NCBI GenBank assembly: GCA_003313425.1
Contig: NHZP01000052.1
Span: forward strand, 62,001 to 126,000
Source: Pseudopyrenochaeta lycopersici
Taxonomy: Eukaryota; Ascomycota; Dothideomycetes; Pleosporales; Pseudopyrenochaetaceae
Direction: 5' to 3'
Length of the DNA: 64,000 bases
Part shown: positions 53,834 through 64,000 of the stretch, one piece after another
How the letters are laid out: each line of letters begins with the position of its first letter
Numbering within the stretch: position 1 is the stretch's first letter
Program-made: the position numbers and the translations under genes
The notes under the pieces: model-generated
What the model was told of the DNA's origin: nothing
The model's input: only the letters and a program-made list of their open reading frames with translations
Database searches by the model: none

Positions 53834-56171
53834 CTACCCAATATGTCGCAGCGCCCTTCTAAAGCCCGACAGTCCATCAATGGTCTCGCGGATCGAGGCC
53901 GCTGACGAGGAAGACGACGATCGATGGCGTGCTTTCGGCCGCGGAACCTCCAACAGGCCACTCGAGCTCGAGCTACTGCGGGTGCGTGTTTCGGAGATAG
54001 GACACAGGCGCGATGAACCCGACGAAGCAGAAGACGTGGATGGCGTTCGTGGTGTGGATATCGACTCGTTGGACGACGAGGACGAGTGAGAGAGAGTCGG
54101 TATGAGGGGGTGTGTGTGACTGTATGGAAACATAGGGGTATTAAGTGTTTGAGCTTTGAAGGGACAGACAGTAATATGGGGAAGCGTGGGCTGTTGGAGT
54201 GGGGATATGCATCAAGTTGACGTCCTTCAATCAGCAGGCTTCTGAGTGGAAGCTTTAGAGCTTGAAGTCTTCAATTCAGGATGCATTGACCGACCGTGTT
54301 CTTTTTCAAGACACACAACGGGGTGGATGTGCAAGATGGGTGTGTTACCTTCCATCATCACTAGCCGTGGGGCTCTGCCTCCGGCTATTGATTTGCGTGT
54401 TTCTGTAAGTTTCCTCGTTCAGGGTGTCCAGAGATCGTGCGGGGCTCGGAGTCGTTCCTCTGCTGCCTCTACTTCTGTTCGGAGAACTGGGCCTTGAAGT
54501 CGCAATCTCGTAGCTAGGGAGTGCCATGTCTACTACAACTGGCCCCCTCGAAACAGGCGTTCGCACGGCCGTGTTGTAACTGGGCGTGCGCGCCAAGGCG
54601 TCCATGTCATAGTTCGCCTGTGGCAGGTCGAAGTAAGACGATTCGCCATTGACTGCTGGGGTGCTGTCGCCTGACGAGTGCTGTCTTGTCGGCTGGAAGC
54701 GTGATGGATGGTCGGTGTGTGACATATCCAGATTCTGCAGTCGATGCTGGAGTGCTGCTGCAGATGCGCCGCCGCCGGGCTGTTGTGCTACAGCATCGAG
54801 GGATGCAAGATCTTCTGCAGAGCCGCTGCGGCTGTGGGCGTAGAAGGGGGTATTAGCCCCGCTATTCATCATGCTGTGGTTACCGCCCGGCGTCATAAAG
54901 CCTGATGGGTCAATGTCGTTGTAGAGCTCATCCAGCTGATGCAGCCCGTACGTCGGGGGAGCATTCTGGTTGACCTCATCTCGGATCGCCTGCTGGTTCA
55001 AGATGTGGTGGTCGACGACTACGCTCTGGTCTTCGTTCGGGGGAAGATTCGGCGAGATGAAGAGGTGGACATGGTTCTTGACCAGAAGCTGGCTAGTGTG
55101 ACCCTCTGGATTTTTGAGGTTGACATACAGCCGAAGCTTGTGCGTCAGGCGGATGTTCTCGGTATCGACTGATTGCCGGCAGCTCTTGAGCGATTTTGGC
55201 AGATCGAGCGTCATTGAGAAGCGATGTGACTCGTCAAAGAGCTCGTCTGCCTCTTCCACGTCACCAGGAACCATACGCGCCGAGTTCTCAGGCATGTTGT
55301 TCTCAGTTACCGCGACCTGAACATCTGCCTGGTGACTGATGCGCCGTGCAGCGTACTCTGCAAACAACTGCCGAGACTCGATAAGCTCCATTTTGATAGT
55401 CGTGATCTCGACGCCTTTTCGCAGCGGTATTAACACAAAGTCGGCGGTGATGTGGGTGCCGATGATGTAATTCTTCTGCGGGACGGTGATCTTGTAGGCC
55501 AATTTGTTCGCCCAGATATCCTCGTTGATCTGCTCCATGGGCATGGACTCGAGCATGTCGCGTCCGAGTGTTCTGATGACGCGGATGTGCGATGAAGCCG
55601 AGAGCTGCTTGCTCATGTACCCTCTGTCCACCGAGGCCTTGAGATTGTACACAACCCAATTCGTCGGCAGGCCCTCAACGCTCTGATCGAGGTTGTTGGG
55701 CATCTTGAAAGAAAAGTCCCACTCATGGTACCCCGCATTGATTTTGTGCGCCTTGTTCTTGTTGGAGACTTCGATGGGGAACAGATTCAGGTTGTCGACG
55801 AGGAAGTTTGTTTTCTGGGTAATGGGCTGCGGACTCACGGTATTGGTCAAATGCCATCTAATTGTCTCATCAGCGAGTGGCCATGGCGTATGTGGAAGGA
55901 ATGCAACCGTACGAGACCTTCCGCGTGCCCGTGAGACTTATGCGTACACTCCTCACAGATATCGGCTCTGGGTTTGTGAGCACCAGCTTCCCCCTCAACT
56001 CCGTCTCATGCGATTCAGACGACTCTCCATAGTAGACAACAAAGGGCGACTCGGGCCTGCACAGCGATTAGTATTCCCCACTTGAACCTCGGGTCTGCGC
56101 ATTGATGCATACTTGATCTCCAGGACCGGCGCGGCGTTTCTGCCGAAGACTCCGACGCTCGGGAGAGGCAT
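53834..56171 (-). CDS. Arrestin-related trafficking adaptor (ART family) with PPxY motif
   Basis: Exons 56171-56113, 56056-55913, 55857-54349 and 54119-53834 encode 665 residues. The arrestin fold runs from LRGKLVLTNPEPISVRSVRI through SLTGTRKVSWHL (exon 2/3 join) and the Arrestin_C part with GTHITADFVLIPLRKG and RLTHKLRLYVNL. NAPPTYGLHQLDELY carries a PPxY motif that would recruit a Rsp5/HulA-type HECT ubiquitin ligase. The protein probably directs ubiquitination and endocytosis of nutrient transporters. The third intron (229 bp) is my inference: reading through its donor would stop at 54345 and give 571 residues, whereas splicing joins in frame to a serine-rich tail (TRSSSSSSGLLEVPRP). Related proteins are often annotated as CreD, but A. 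nidulans CreD looks different at the N terminus, so I leave the symbol blank. Confidence 0.88.
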
Positions 56172-57327
56172 GATGTAACGAGGGACAAGCAAAAATCACC
56201 AAAGAGAGCCAGAAACCATTCCACCCTCAGGCCGGGGGAAAGCCGCAGCAATATAGCAGGCGGACTTGTGCCGCGGGCTGATCGGGCAGTCTGGAGAAAA
56301 GTCAGGCCGGCTGCTACGGAAGCCGGAAGGAGTTGCGTTGTATGCAGGCGGCATGCGACTCTTGGGACTTGGGACTGAGGTGTGGTGAGAAAGTGGCTGT
56401 ATGGGCTGAGACGAGCGTGGGTGAGAGGGTTGGCTCAGAGCAGCGTCATTCGGCAGCGTGGACACGCGCAGTAAGAATAAAGTAATGTGAGGCTTTGCTC
56501 AGCTGGCGCGGCCGCGTGTTGCTACCGGGTTAGTTATACCTCGCTGGCCGCAGCACAGCGTGGGATGCGATGCGCGGGCAAGGGCGGCCTGTCTTCCCCT
56601 TCTAGCAGCTTATGCACCCTGATGAGCTCACGGTAATAAGTGGGGAACGACCGGGCTTGCTCGCATCATTGTCTTTGGGCATGCCTAGCGTGTCTGCTGC
56701 CCGTGTCTCTAAATTTTTCTGGCCGGCCCAAAGAAGGTGATCCGATTGCGTCCCGCGAACGGCGTGACCAACTGACACATGGCTGCTGATACACATTTGC
56801 AGCCTTGATTGCGTGCGCAAAAAAAGAATATCTTGCGAACTGCATGCTATGACGTAGCCGACATGTCTGCGTGCGCGTACTTTGTACTGGCCCTCACGGC
56901 TTGCAGTACCTCGGCAACACAACCTGCTGTGATGCTGCTGTAATCCTGCTACAATTCTGCTTCAGCCTTGACAAATTCTGACTCCCAGTCACCTCTGACA
57001 AGATCGAAAGACCCGACGTTGCACAATCGGAATCTGCGAGAATTGCGCCACACATGCATGCAGGGGTATCTGCACCATGGCACCGGCCAAACCTGCAGTG
57101 CTACACCGAAACACTGGTCAGCCTGCGATAATGCACCTTGCCGGTGAGTATCGACAAAGTACCTCCTCGCACGCGGAAGGGCGAAGCACAAGCAAGAGCA
57201 CTCCCAAGCCCACCGTGCACATGACGAAAGGACTGAGCAATTAATCTATCATGTTTGATATCATGCCATACAACCCTGATACCAACGAAACCCAAGTCCT
57301 CATTTGGACGTCACACCCTGCTATCTG

Positions 57328-57455
57328 CCTCGCCTCGCCTCGCGCCGCCTCGCCTCTTCGCCTCACCAAGATACACACAAGAGACCTGGGTGACACCGCC
57401 TCCCGCCTCACCAAGATACACACAAGAGATCTCGGCGACACCGCCTCCCGCCTCA
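57328..57455. repeat. CGCCT-rich run and 45-bp tandem duplication
   Basis: CCTCG/CGCCT units at 57328-57360 are followed by two 45-bp copies (57361-57405 and 57406-57450) that differ at three positions, plus the start of a third. Confidence 0.75.
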
Positions 57456-57630
57456 GGTCGCAATCCCATATCTAAACTCTCGGCCCGAGCGGGAATAGGC
57501 CAGGAAAACCTGCAGCTAGGCGCGCACTGCCGCACACCCCGTGTGGCTGCCCGATCCGCGATATCGAAGCAAGCCTCAAACTGCGTAAGTTAGTAAGATT
57601 TCAGGATACGAAAGGGCCTGGGTGCCGCAA

Positions 57631-57691
57631 GGTATCCACTTCTGTCGGATATCCACTGTTCGGATATCCACTTTGGCTCGGATATCCACTT
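57631..57691. repeat. Four copies of a GGATATCCACT element
   Basis: Copies begin at 57631 (GGTATCCACT), 57647, 57662 and 57680, spaced 15-18 bp. The core GGATATCC is palindromic, so protein binding is possible. Confidence 0.7.
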
Positions 57692-58060
57692 GGGCGGTGG
57701 AGGATCCCGCTGTATAAAGAGAAAGCGCGGTGCAGGTTGCTGGGATGCAGGATGATCAGAGGGACACAAGTTTGGACTATTGAAGTATTTCGCACATGAA
57801 TTGAAGGAGAGGAACGATTATGTGCTGACCACGACGTTGACTGACATAATTCTTATTAACCCTGGAACCCTGCTGTACCACTGTACACAAACGTCGCATG
57901 CAGGTCAACGTGCGTAGGGCTGAAATGACGACAAGCTGAATACTTTGTCTCGCATGTGAAGGATAGCATCGGGACATGTCGGGATCAAAAGATCAACCCA
58001 GACAACGTCTTAGCTACCCAACGTCCAAGTCCTCTGTACAAACCTGTTTTCCGTAAAAAA

Positions 58061-58120
58061 GCACCGACATGATGGTTAAGCACCGACATGGTGATTCAAG
58101 CACCGACATGATGATTCAAG
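58061..58120. repeat. Three 19-20-bp tandem units
   Basis: Units GCACCGACATG followed by ATGGTTAA, GTGATTCAA and ATGATTCAA start at 58061, 58080 and 58100, just beyond the creC stop codon. Confidence 0.75.
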
Positions 58121-58166
58121 TCGCCCAGACCAGCAAGGAACCATCTAATTCGCGCAGAGAAAAAGC

Positions 58167-60552
58167 TTAGGGGTTGCCGGCGTTGGCACTCGCAGCCATG
58201 CTGCTATCGTCATTCGCTGCACCCTCTTTCGGCCGGTCCCAAGTCCTGATATGTCCTATGAAAAAAAAAACAGCACAAGTCAGCGATCCACTTCCTTATC
58301 AAGTCTCCATCGTTCAACAAATGCAGAAAATCCAGCAAAGTGGGGGGCGCCTTTTTGTTGTGCGACACACCAGGAGCGGGTGTTCCTGCGCAACGCAAGG
58401 GTAAGGGCTTATCGCTGGGGACCCAGTTGATTTTATCTAGGGTGCAACGTGGGCATGATGTGATGGCCACACCACAACTAGGAAAAACTTTTAAGCATGT
58501 GCGAGACTCACCGTTCTTGCATGAGGTGATTATGCAATCTTCCTCAAAAGCTAGCCAGCACAAGGGATGCTCGTCGACGGATTTGGCCTGTGAAAGTTTT
58601 TGCAATTAGAATTTCCATGTTGGGACGGGGGACTAGATCATAGACTCACCAGAACCGGAGGCAACATGGCCGTGCGCGCCCGAGGTTCGACCGCATGCAC
58701 GACTTCATCCTCATCCAGGAGGCTGCCTGAAGTGAGATTGGAGTTGGAGCGCAGTCGGTTGGCGGAACTATCCGTTCGCGTCCGTTGCATCTTGAGGTTT
58801 CCTGACGCAATGCTACCGCGCTGTCGGACAGAAGCCTGAGTAAACCATCAGCAATCACATCATTTTATTTCACAGTGTCTCGTAACCTACCGCACGCGGT
58901 CGATGGAGCATGCCCACGCTAAAGTCCCAGAGCAACAATCGGCAGTCTTCTCCCACGCTTCCAATGCGGTAGTTGCGGTCGTCACACCGCCACGGGTCGA
59001 ACTGCACCGCTGTGACCCACGAGTTGTGGCCTTGACAGCGCGCAACCAGCATGCTGTCTTCCAGCGACCAGATGGATACAAGATCGTCCTGGCCGCCCGT
59101 AACAACATAACGCCCGTCTGGTGACCAGCAAACACAAATCATGCCACCGTAGTAGCTCATATAGTGATGCAGCAGCTTCTCTTTGAGGAAGTCGATGATT
59201 CGGAAGGAGCCGTCTTCAGAAACTACAGCTAGATGTCGACGATCGGGAGAGAACTCAAAAGCATTGACCTTGGAACTCGACGTTTGCCAATACGCAACAG
59301 GATTCGCCTTTTGGTTCTTCGAGTTGACAGACTTCTTGACCGTCAGCAAGGCTTTCTTCTCAAGTTCAGACGTCACGTCCTCGGTCACTGGCAGAGGTTC
59401 CTCGGCAACGAACACGGCATCCTCCTTTTCCTTGTCGTAGACGATCAGGCTTCCGTCCATGTGCGCCGCCAGGAACAGGTTCTCGCTGTTTGGGAGCCAT
59501 CGAATGTCGGATATCGCCGTTGCGTTGATGACGCCGTTCTTATTGATGCGCGCGTACTTTTGCGACATTGGCTCGTACCAGATGATGTCGCCCGTGGAGA
59601 AGCCCATGATGATGTCGAGGTGGTTTGGGCCTTTTGTGATCTGGTTGATATCGTGACACAGCGCGTGGGCTTTGGTGAAGAGAATCTTGGTCAAGTGCTC
59701 TTCCTTGGTAGGCGAAGTCAGATCTAACCACTGCAATGCGCGATTAATGTTGGCAAAAGCGTAGAGACCATTGGGATTGTGCTCCTGCAAGCGCTTTGTC
59801 AAGCCCTCATGAGGAATGACTCTCGATACGAAGGACGAGTTGCTTTTGATAATGTTGCTCTTCGGCTTGCGCCTCTTCAAGGGATCCTTCGAGTCCTTGC
59901 CGTTGACGACTGCCAGCGCGGCATTGCCTTCGCCAAACACAGGTGTCCGAAGGCCGTCCAATGGCGATGCCGAGACGCCATTCGCGCTGTGCGATCCAAC
60001 GTCGCTGGCTTGGCTGTTGGTTTCATGCGGCGACTCCTGGATGCTCGGGGGCAGTTGCGAGCGGGTGCTGTTGCGGGTGCCGAATCTGGAAAGCTGCGAC
60101 TGGGATGGCTGGCGCGGCGCAAGCGCAACGATTGACAGCTTTGTGCCGCAGGTTGGCGGAGATATGGTGGTTGCGAGCGGGTTGGGGTTGTGTACGGGAG
60201 CTTCTGAAGGATGCGGCGGGGGCGTGGCTAGGTGGAGGTCGTCGCGAAGCACATAGGTCCCTATCATGGCGTCACGGTGAGCGCCGAACTGCAGACATGG
60301 GTGGACAAGGTGGAGAAATACCTTCTCCGACTACCAGTTGGTGCTCTGGCCCTGTGGGATGGGTAATGGTATTGTTGGTCTCGATAAGTTGCCCCGGAGG
60401 ACCGCCAGGGTAGCCTCCAACGGGATAGCGAGGCGGTGGTGGTAGCACGCTGCATGGAGCTCAGTCAGGGTTTTGGGGCAGGTGGAGCGCGATAGCACGG
60501 CGAGTGGTGGTTGGCGGGCGCGGTGCAGCAACGGTGGGAGTACTCACAACAT
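58167..60552 (-). CDS. creC: Catabolite repression WD40 protein CreC
   Basis: Exons 60552-60548, 60449-60322, 60260-58891, 58835-58650, 58587-58512 and 58255-58167 encode 617 residues. The first coding exon is only ATGTT; the 98-bp intron then gives [11 protein letters not shown], the proline-rich start I know from CreC. Downstream are [15 protein letters not shown], the WD repeats ([58 protein letters not shown]) and [16 protein letters not shown]. The last exons supply [20 protein letters not shown] and HIRTWDRP. CreC stabilises the deubiquitinase CreB in carbon catabolite repression and is the fungal relative of WDR20. The 256-bp last intron is much longer than the others. The start assignment depends on the micro-exon. 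Confidence 0.93.
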
Positions 60553-61188
60553 GGCTGTGGTGCAATATGAGGGTATGCAGACGGCAATCTATCAACAGAT
60601 GCGTAGTGTGCTCGGCCAGTTCCACGGGGCCGGACGGGGGGAATTCAGGGCATTGGAACCGCAGTCACGGCGCTGCAGAGGGTGAAGGGTGGGCTGGTCG
60701 GGCGATGCACGGCAATATGTGTGCAAGGCAGGTGCGTAGGATGGAGATGCGGGACAGCCAGCCGGTGGACGGACGTGGAGAAATGCGGAGGCGCACAGGC
60801 GAGGCTTCATGGCGCTCCGGTGGTGGGCCCCGTGCGCGTTGCAATGGAAGGATCACCACGCTCGTTTGATGTCTACGCGTGCGGACGGGTGCCGTTGAAG
60901 CTGCTGCAGGGTTCGCGCTCAACGGCTCACCATGCACAGATCGGCTTCTCTCCCAACAGCCAATCTGGTGGGGCGACAGGCGGGGAAACCTGCGATCGAT
61001 TTCCCACGTGTTGCCAAGCCTAGACAGCTCACTGGCGTCGAAGCTCAGCCCAAGCCTTGCCCATCGAATCACCTGCAAAGTTTCCACGTCTCGGCACTAG
61101 TCGAGATATAGAAGAAGCCGTGATATCCTGCATTTTTGCGTAATCAATCATCTCTCTGTCTGCCATGTTGTAGTCATGCTGCGCCAAC
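60553..61188. other. Divergent promoter between creC and GEM1
   Basis: 636 bp between start codons; no additional gene was recognised. Confidence 0.5.
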
Positions 61189-63185
61189 ATGGCCACCGGT
61201 AAGTGGGGCTCTTATCCCGAGTTGCTTTTTTTTTTCAAGTGACACTGACTTGCCCTCAGTCCGAATATGTGTGTGCGGGGATGAGGGCGTGGGCAAGAGC
61301 TCCATCATCACCTCGCTGGTCAAAGATGTCTTTGTCACGGCAAAGATACAGCCCGTCCTCCCGCAGGTAACCCTGCCGCCTTCGCTCGGAACGCCGGACA
61401 ACGTCACCACCACCATCGTCGATACCTCGGCGCTACCCCACGAACGCCATGCGCTGCGCAAAGAGCTGCGCAAGTCGAATGTCATACTGCTGGTGTACTC
61501 GGACCACTACAGCTACGAGCGAGTTGCCCTGTTCTGGATGCCCTACTTCCGCTCCCTGGGCGTCAACGTGCCGGTAGTGCTCTGCGCAAACAAGTCAGAG
61601 CTGGCCTCCAATGGCACCACCTCGCAGGTCGTCACCGAGGAGATGCTGCCCGTCATGAACGAGTTCAAGGAGATCGACTCGTGCATACGGACCAGCGCCA
61701 AGGAGCATCACAACATCAACGAGGTCTTCTTCCTCTGCCAAAAGGCCGTCACGCACCCCATAGCCCCTCTGTACGATTCGAAAGAGAATGCGCTGAAACC
61801 GGCCGCCGTCTCGGCCCTGCAGCGCGTGTTCCACCTGTGCGACACAGATAAGGATGGTTATTGGAACGACCAGGAGATTCATGACTTCCAGCTCAAGTGC
61901 TTTGAGAAGCCGTTGGGAGAGGATGATTTGGCAAATATCAAAAAGTCAATGGAAAGATTTGCTCCTGGCGCAACGGGGGAGCATGGCATGGACGAGCGAG
62001 GCTTCCTGCTGCTGAACAAGATTTTTGCAGAAAAGGGCCGTCACGAGACCATCTGGATTATTCTGAGGAAGTTTCACTATACTGATAGTCTCAGTCTCCA
62101 AGATACATTTCTCCACCCCAAGTTCGAAGTAGCTCAGTTTTCCTCCGCCGAGCTGAGCCCATCTGGGTACAGATTTTTCGTCGATCTTTTTCTCAAATTC
62201 GACAGGGATAATGACGGTGGGCTGAATGACCGCGAGCTGACCAACTTGTTTGCACCGACTCCTGGGATCCCCGCGTCCTGGATTGATTCCGCCTTTCCGT
62301 CATGTACAGTACGCAATGAAGCCGGACATATCACGTTACAAGGATGGCTTGCGCAATGGAGCATGACTACATTCGAGGAACCAAATACAACGCTCGAGTA
62401 TCTAGCATACCTTGGTTTCGAGAGTACTGATCGAGGAGGCACGACTAGTGCGCTGAAAGTGACCAAAGCCAGGAAACGACGGAAGAAGCCTGGCAGAGTC
62501 GAGCGCAATGTTTTCTTGTGCTATGTGCTGGGATCAAGTGGCAGCGGAAAGAGCTCACTGCTCTCTGCATTCCTCCAGCGCCCATTCAGCCCAACCTATC
62601 ATCCCACCATCAAGCCTCGATCTGCAGTGAATAGTGTAGAGCTTAAAGGAGGCAAGCAATGCTACCTAATCTTGGAAGAACTTGGCGAATTGGAGCCAGC
62701 CATACTAGAAAACCAGACGAAGCTGGACGCATGCGACCTCGTATGCTACACATACGACTCGAGCGACCCAGACAGCTTTGCACACATTGTGGAACTGCGG
62801 AAAAAGTATCCTCATCTCGACCAACTGCCAGCCGTGTATACAGCGTTGAAAGCCGATCAAGACAAGACGATGCAGCGATGCGAGCAGCAGCCAGACGAGC
62901 ACACGAGTGCGCTAAGAATGGCACCACCCCTGCATGTCAGTACGACGTGGAACAGCATCTCGGAGCTGTTCGTCCATGTAAGTACCACCCCAAAGGCAGT
63001 CTGACAGGCGAACGAGCTGACAAGTGCAGCTGGCTGAATGTGCGACCCACCCTTCAACGGCATTCCCGAAGCAAGAGGAAGATGCGTATGATTATCTCAA
63101 CCTTTATCTAGCGCTGGGCGCAGTGACATGTGCAGTTGCGTCTGCGATCTTCATCTGGAAGCGCAACAGCGGTTCTTCCTCATGA
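61189..63185 (+). CDS. GEM1: Mitochondrial Rho GTPase Miro/Gem1
   Basis: Exons 61189-61198, 61260-62977 and 63030-63185 encode 627 residues, the usual Miro length. The 10-nt first exon gives MAT, and splicing yields [18 protein letters not shown]. Domains: N-terminal GTPase (P-loop at 10-18, NKSE for G4), EF hand [12 protein letters not shown] (about 197), EF hand [12 protein letters not shown] (about 317), C-terminal GTPase (GSSGSGKSS near 427) and a C-terminal transmembrane anchor (about 600-618, [15 protein letters not shown]) followed by KRNSGSSS. This topology places it in the outer mitochondrial membrane. In fungi Gem1 affects mitochondrial inheritance and regulates the ERMES tether. 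The frame without the first intron would begin in non-conserved sequence. Confidence 0.96.
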
Positions 63186-64000
63186 TGGAACATCTACTCA
63201 CGCACTCTTTGACTATGGCGGTCGTCTCTGTTCGGACGTTTTTTTTGAATATGGGCGATTCGGCCCGAAGTGGCATGCAAGGGTTCATGTACATGGGTTG
63301 GATATCAATAGTGTGTAATATATAATCCTCGCTCTCTCGGTGTCCTGTTAGCGAACTTGATATCACTTCCTTGTCTGCTGTATGGAGGAACGACGCTATG
63401 ATGTTAGATGCCGAGAGATTGAGCCTACAACGGCGATGATGCACGGGATCTGCATTGATGCAGAGAATGTGGAATATGACCTCGTGTTGGTGAGCATGTA
63501 CTGTGAAGGGCGATTGTGGACTAGTTGGGAAACTGGAGCGAAGAAGAAGTGATGTTCAGGAAGAATACTCTGGAATGCGGGGCGTCTGAGACACTGGCGG
63601 AAAGTGGGGACGGGAGGGTCTTCGCGAGTTGAAACATGGTGAATACGGTTTGGGATATTTGTTGTGGGTGTTCATGCCTGGTTTTAGGCGGGACAAGGGT
63701 GGCGACTACCCTATTTAGAGCACCCAATGGTCTGCACCCTGTTTCACACCCAGCAAAACGCTCGACGTGCGAGTAAAGAGCCGGCAGCATCATGTCCATG
63801 GTGAAGCCTTCAAACCCCCTCCCCTGACCGTCCCGTTACGGCGAGGATGGAGACTGTCAGCGCTTAAGCGATGACATCACATTAGCGTGCAATGTTTTGT
63901 ACAACAGACTCCTGAGCTAGAGTGCCACGAGCGAATAGATAGCTGCAGCGCGGCAACCTCCCCTGGCGCTTCCGCCCGATACCTCAACGCTGGCTGCCCG
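63186..64000. other. Right edge, no gene seen
   Basis: 3' flank of GEM1 and about 700 bp without a recognised feature. A minus-strand open frame (63521-63799) has no motif. Confidence 0.5.

Larger units (their letters stand above)
56172..58166. other. 2-kb intergenic region with three minisatellites
   Basis: It lies between the arrestin gene and the 3' end of creC. No coding gene was recognised. Three distinct short tandem repeats fall within 800 bp and are listed separately. Confidence 0.55.

Noticed and set aside
53834..56171. Naming the arrestin gene creD
   Set aside because: The arrestin fold and PPxY motif are clear, but the N-terminal strands differ from what I know of A. nidulans CreD, so only the family is claimed.

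Overview
This is a nuclear segment of a filamentous ascomycete. Genes carry short GT-AG introns (mostly 44-100 bp), lie on both strands, and encode fungus-specific families: a highly reducing polyketide synthase, an S8 peptidase with a DUF7580 domain, an NB-ARC/TPR receptor and CreC. The gene styles fit Dothideomycetes/Pleosporales best, but that placement is inference. I rebuilt the exon models by hand; each CDS entry gives exon coordinates whose lengths sum to a multiple of three.

Left accessory region (1-27.7 kb). A DUF7580/subtilisin protease gene, cut by the window edge, diverges from a 1908-residue multi-zinc-finger protein with two catalytically dead kinase folds and a DUF8035-like C terminus. 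A short-chain dehydrogenase and a hormone-sensitive-lipase-type esterase follow. Next is a minimal secondary-metabolite locus: an O-methyltransferase and an HR-PKS (KS-AT-DH-cMT-ER-KR-ACP), with gene-poor DNA on its left side.

Housekeeping block (28-48 kb). It holds a Saf4/CCDC130 splicing factor, a secreted GH127 enzyme, eRF3/Sup35 with a Q/G/Y-rich prion-like N terminus, Yrb30 (Ran-GTP binding), a BSD-domain protein, Tsr2, Slm1, an ALKBH1-type dioxygenase, Cdk1 with PSTAIRE, and an unusual GH18 protein fused to a UBA-like domain.

NLR island (48.7-53 kb). A receptor has a 31-residue N-terminal exon resembling the PP/RHIM-like amyloid motif, then NB-ARC, then thirteen almost identical 126-bp TPR units. 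A decayed transposase fragment lies just upstream of its start.

Right end (53.8-64 kb). An arrestin-related trafficking adaptor, a 2-kb gap with three minisatellites, CreC (carbon catabolite repression, with a 5-nt first coding exon) and the mitochondrial Miro GTPase Gem1.

The most unusual items are the divergent S8-protease/double-pseudokinase pair, the amyloid-motif NLR with homogenised repeats, and the GH18-UBA fusion. No CRISPR array or convincing tRNA or rRNA was seen.
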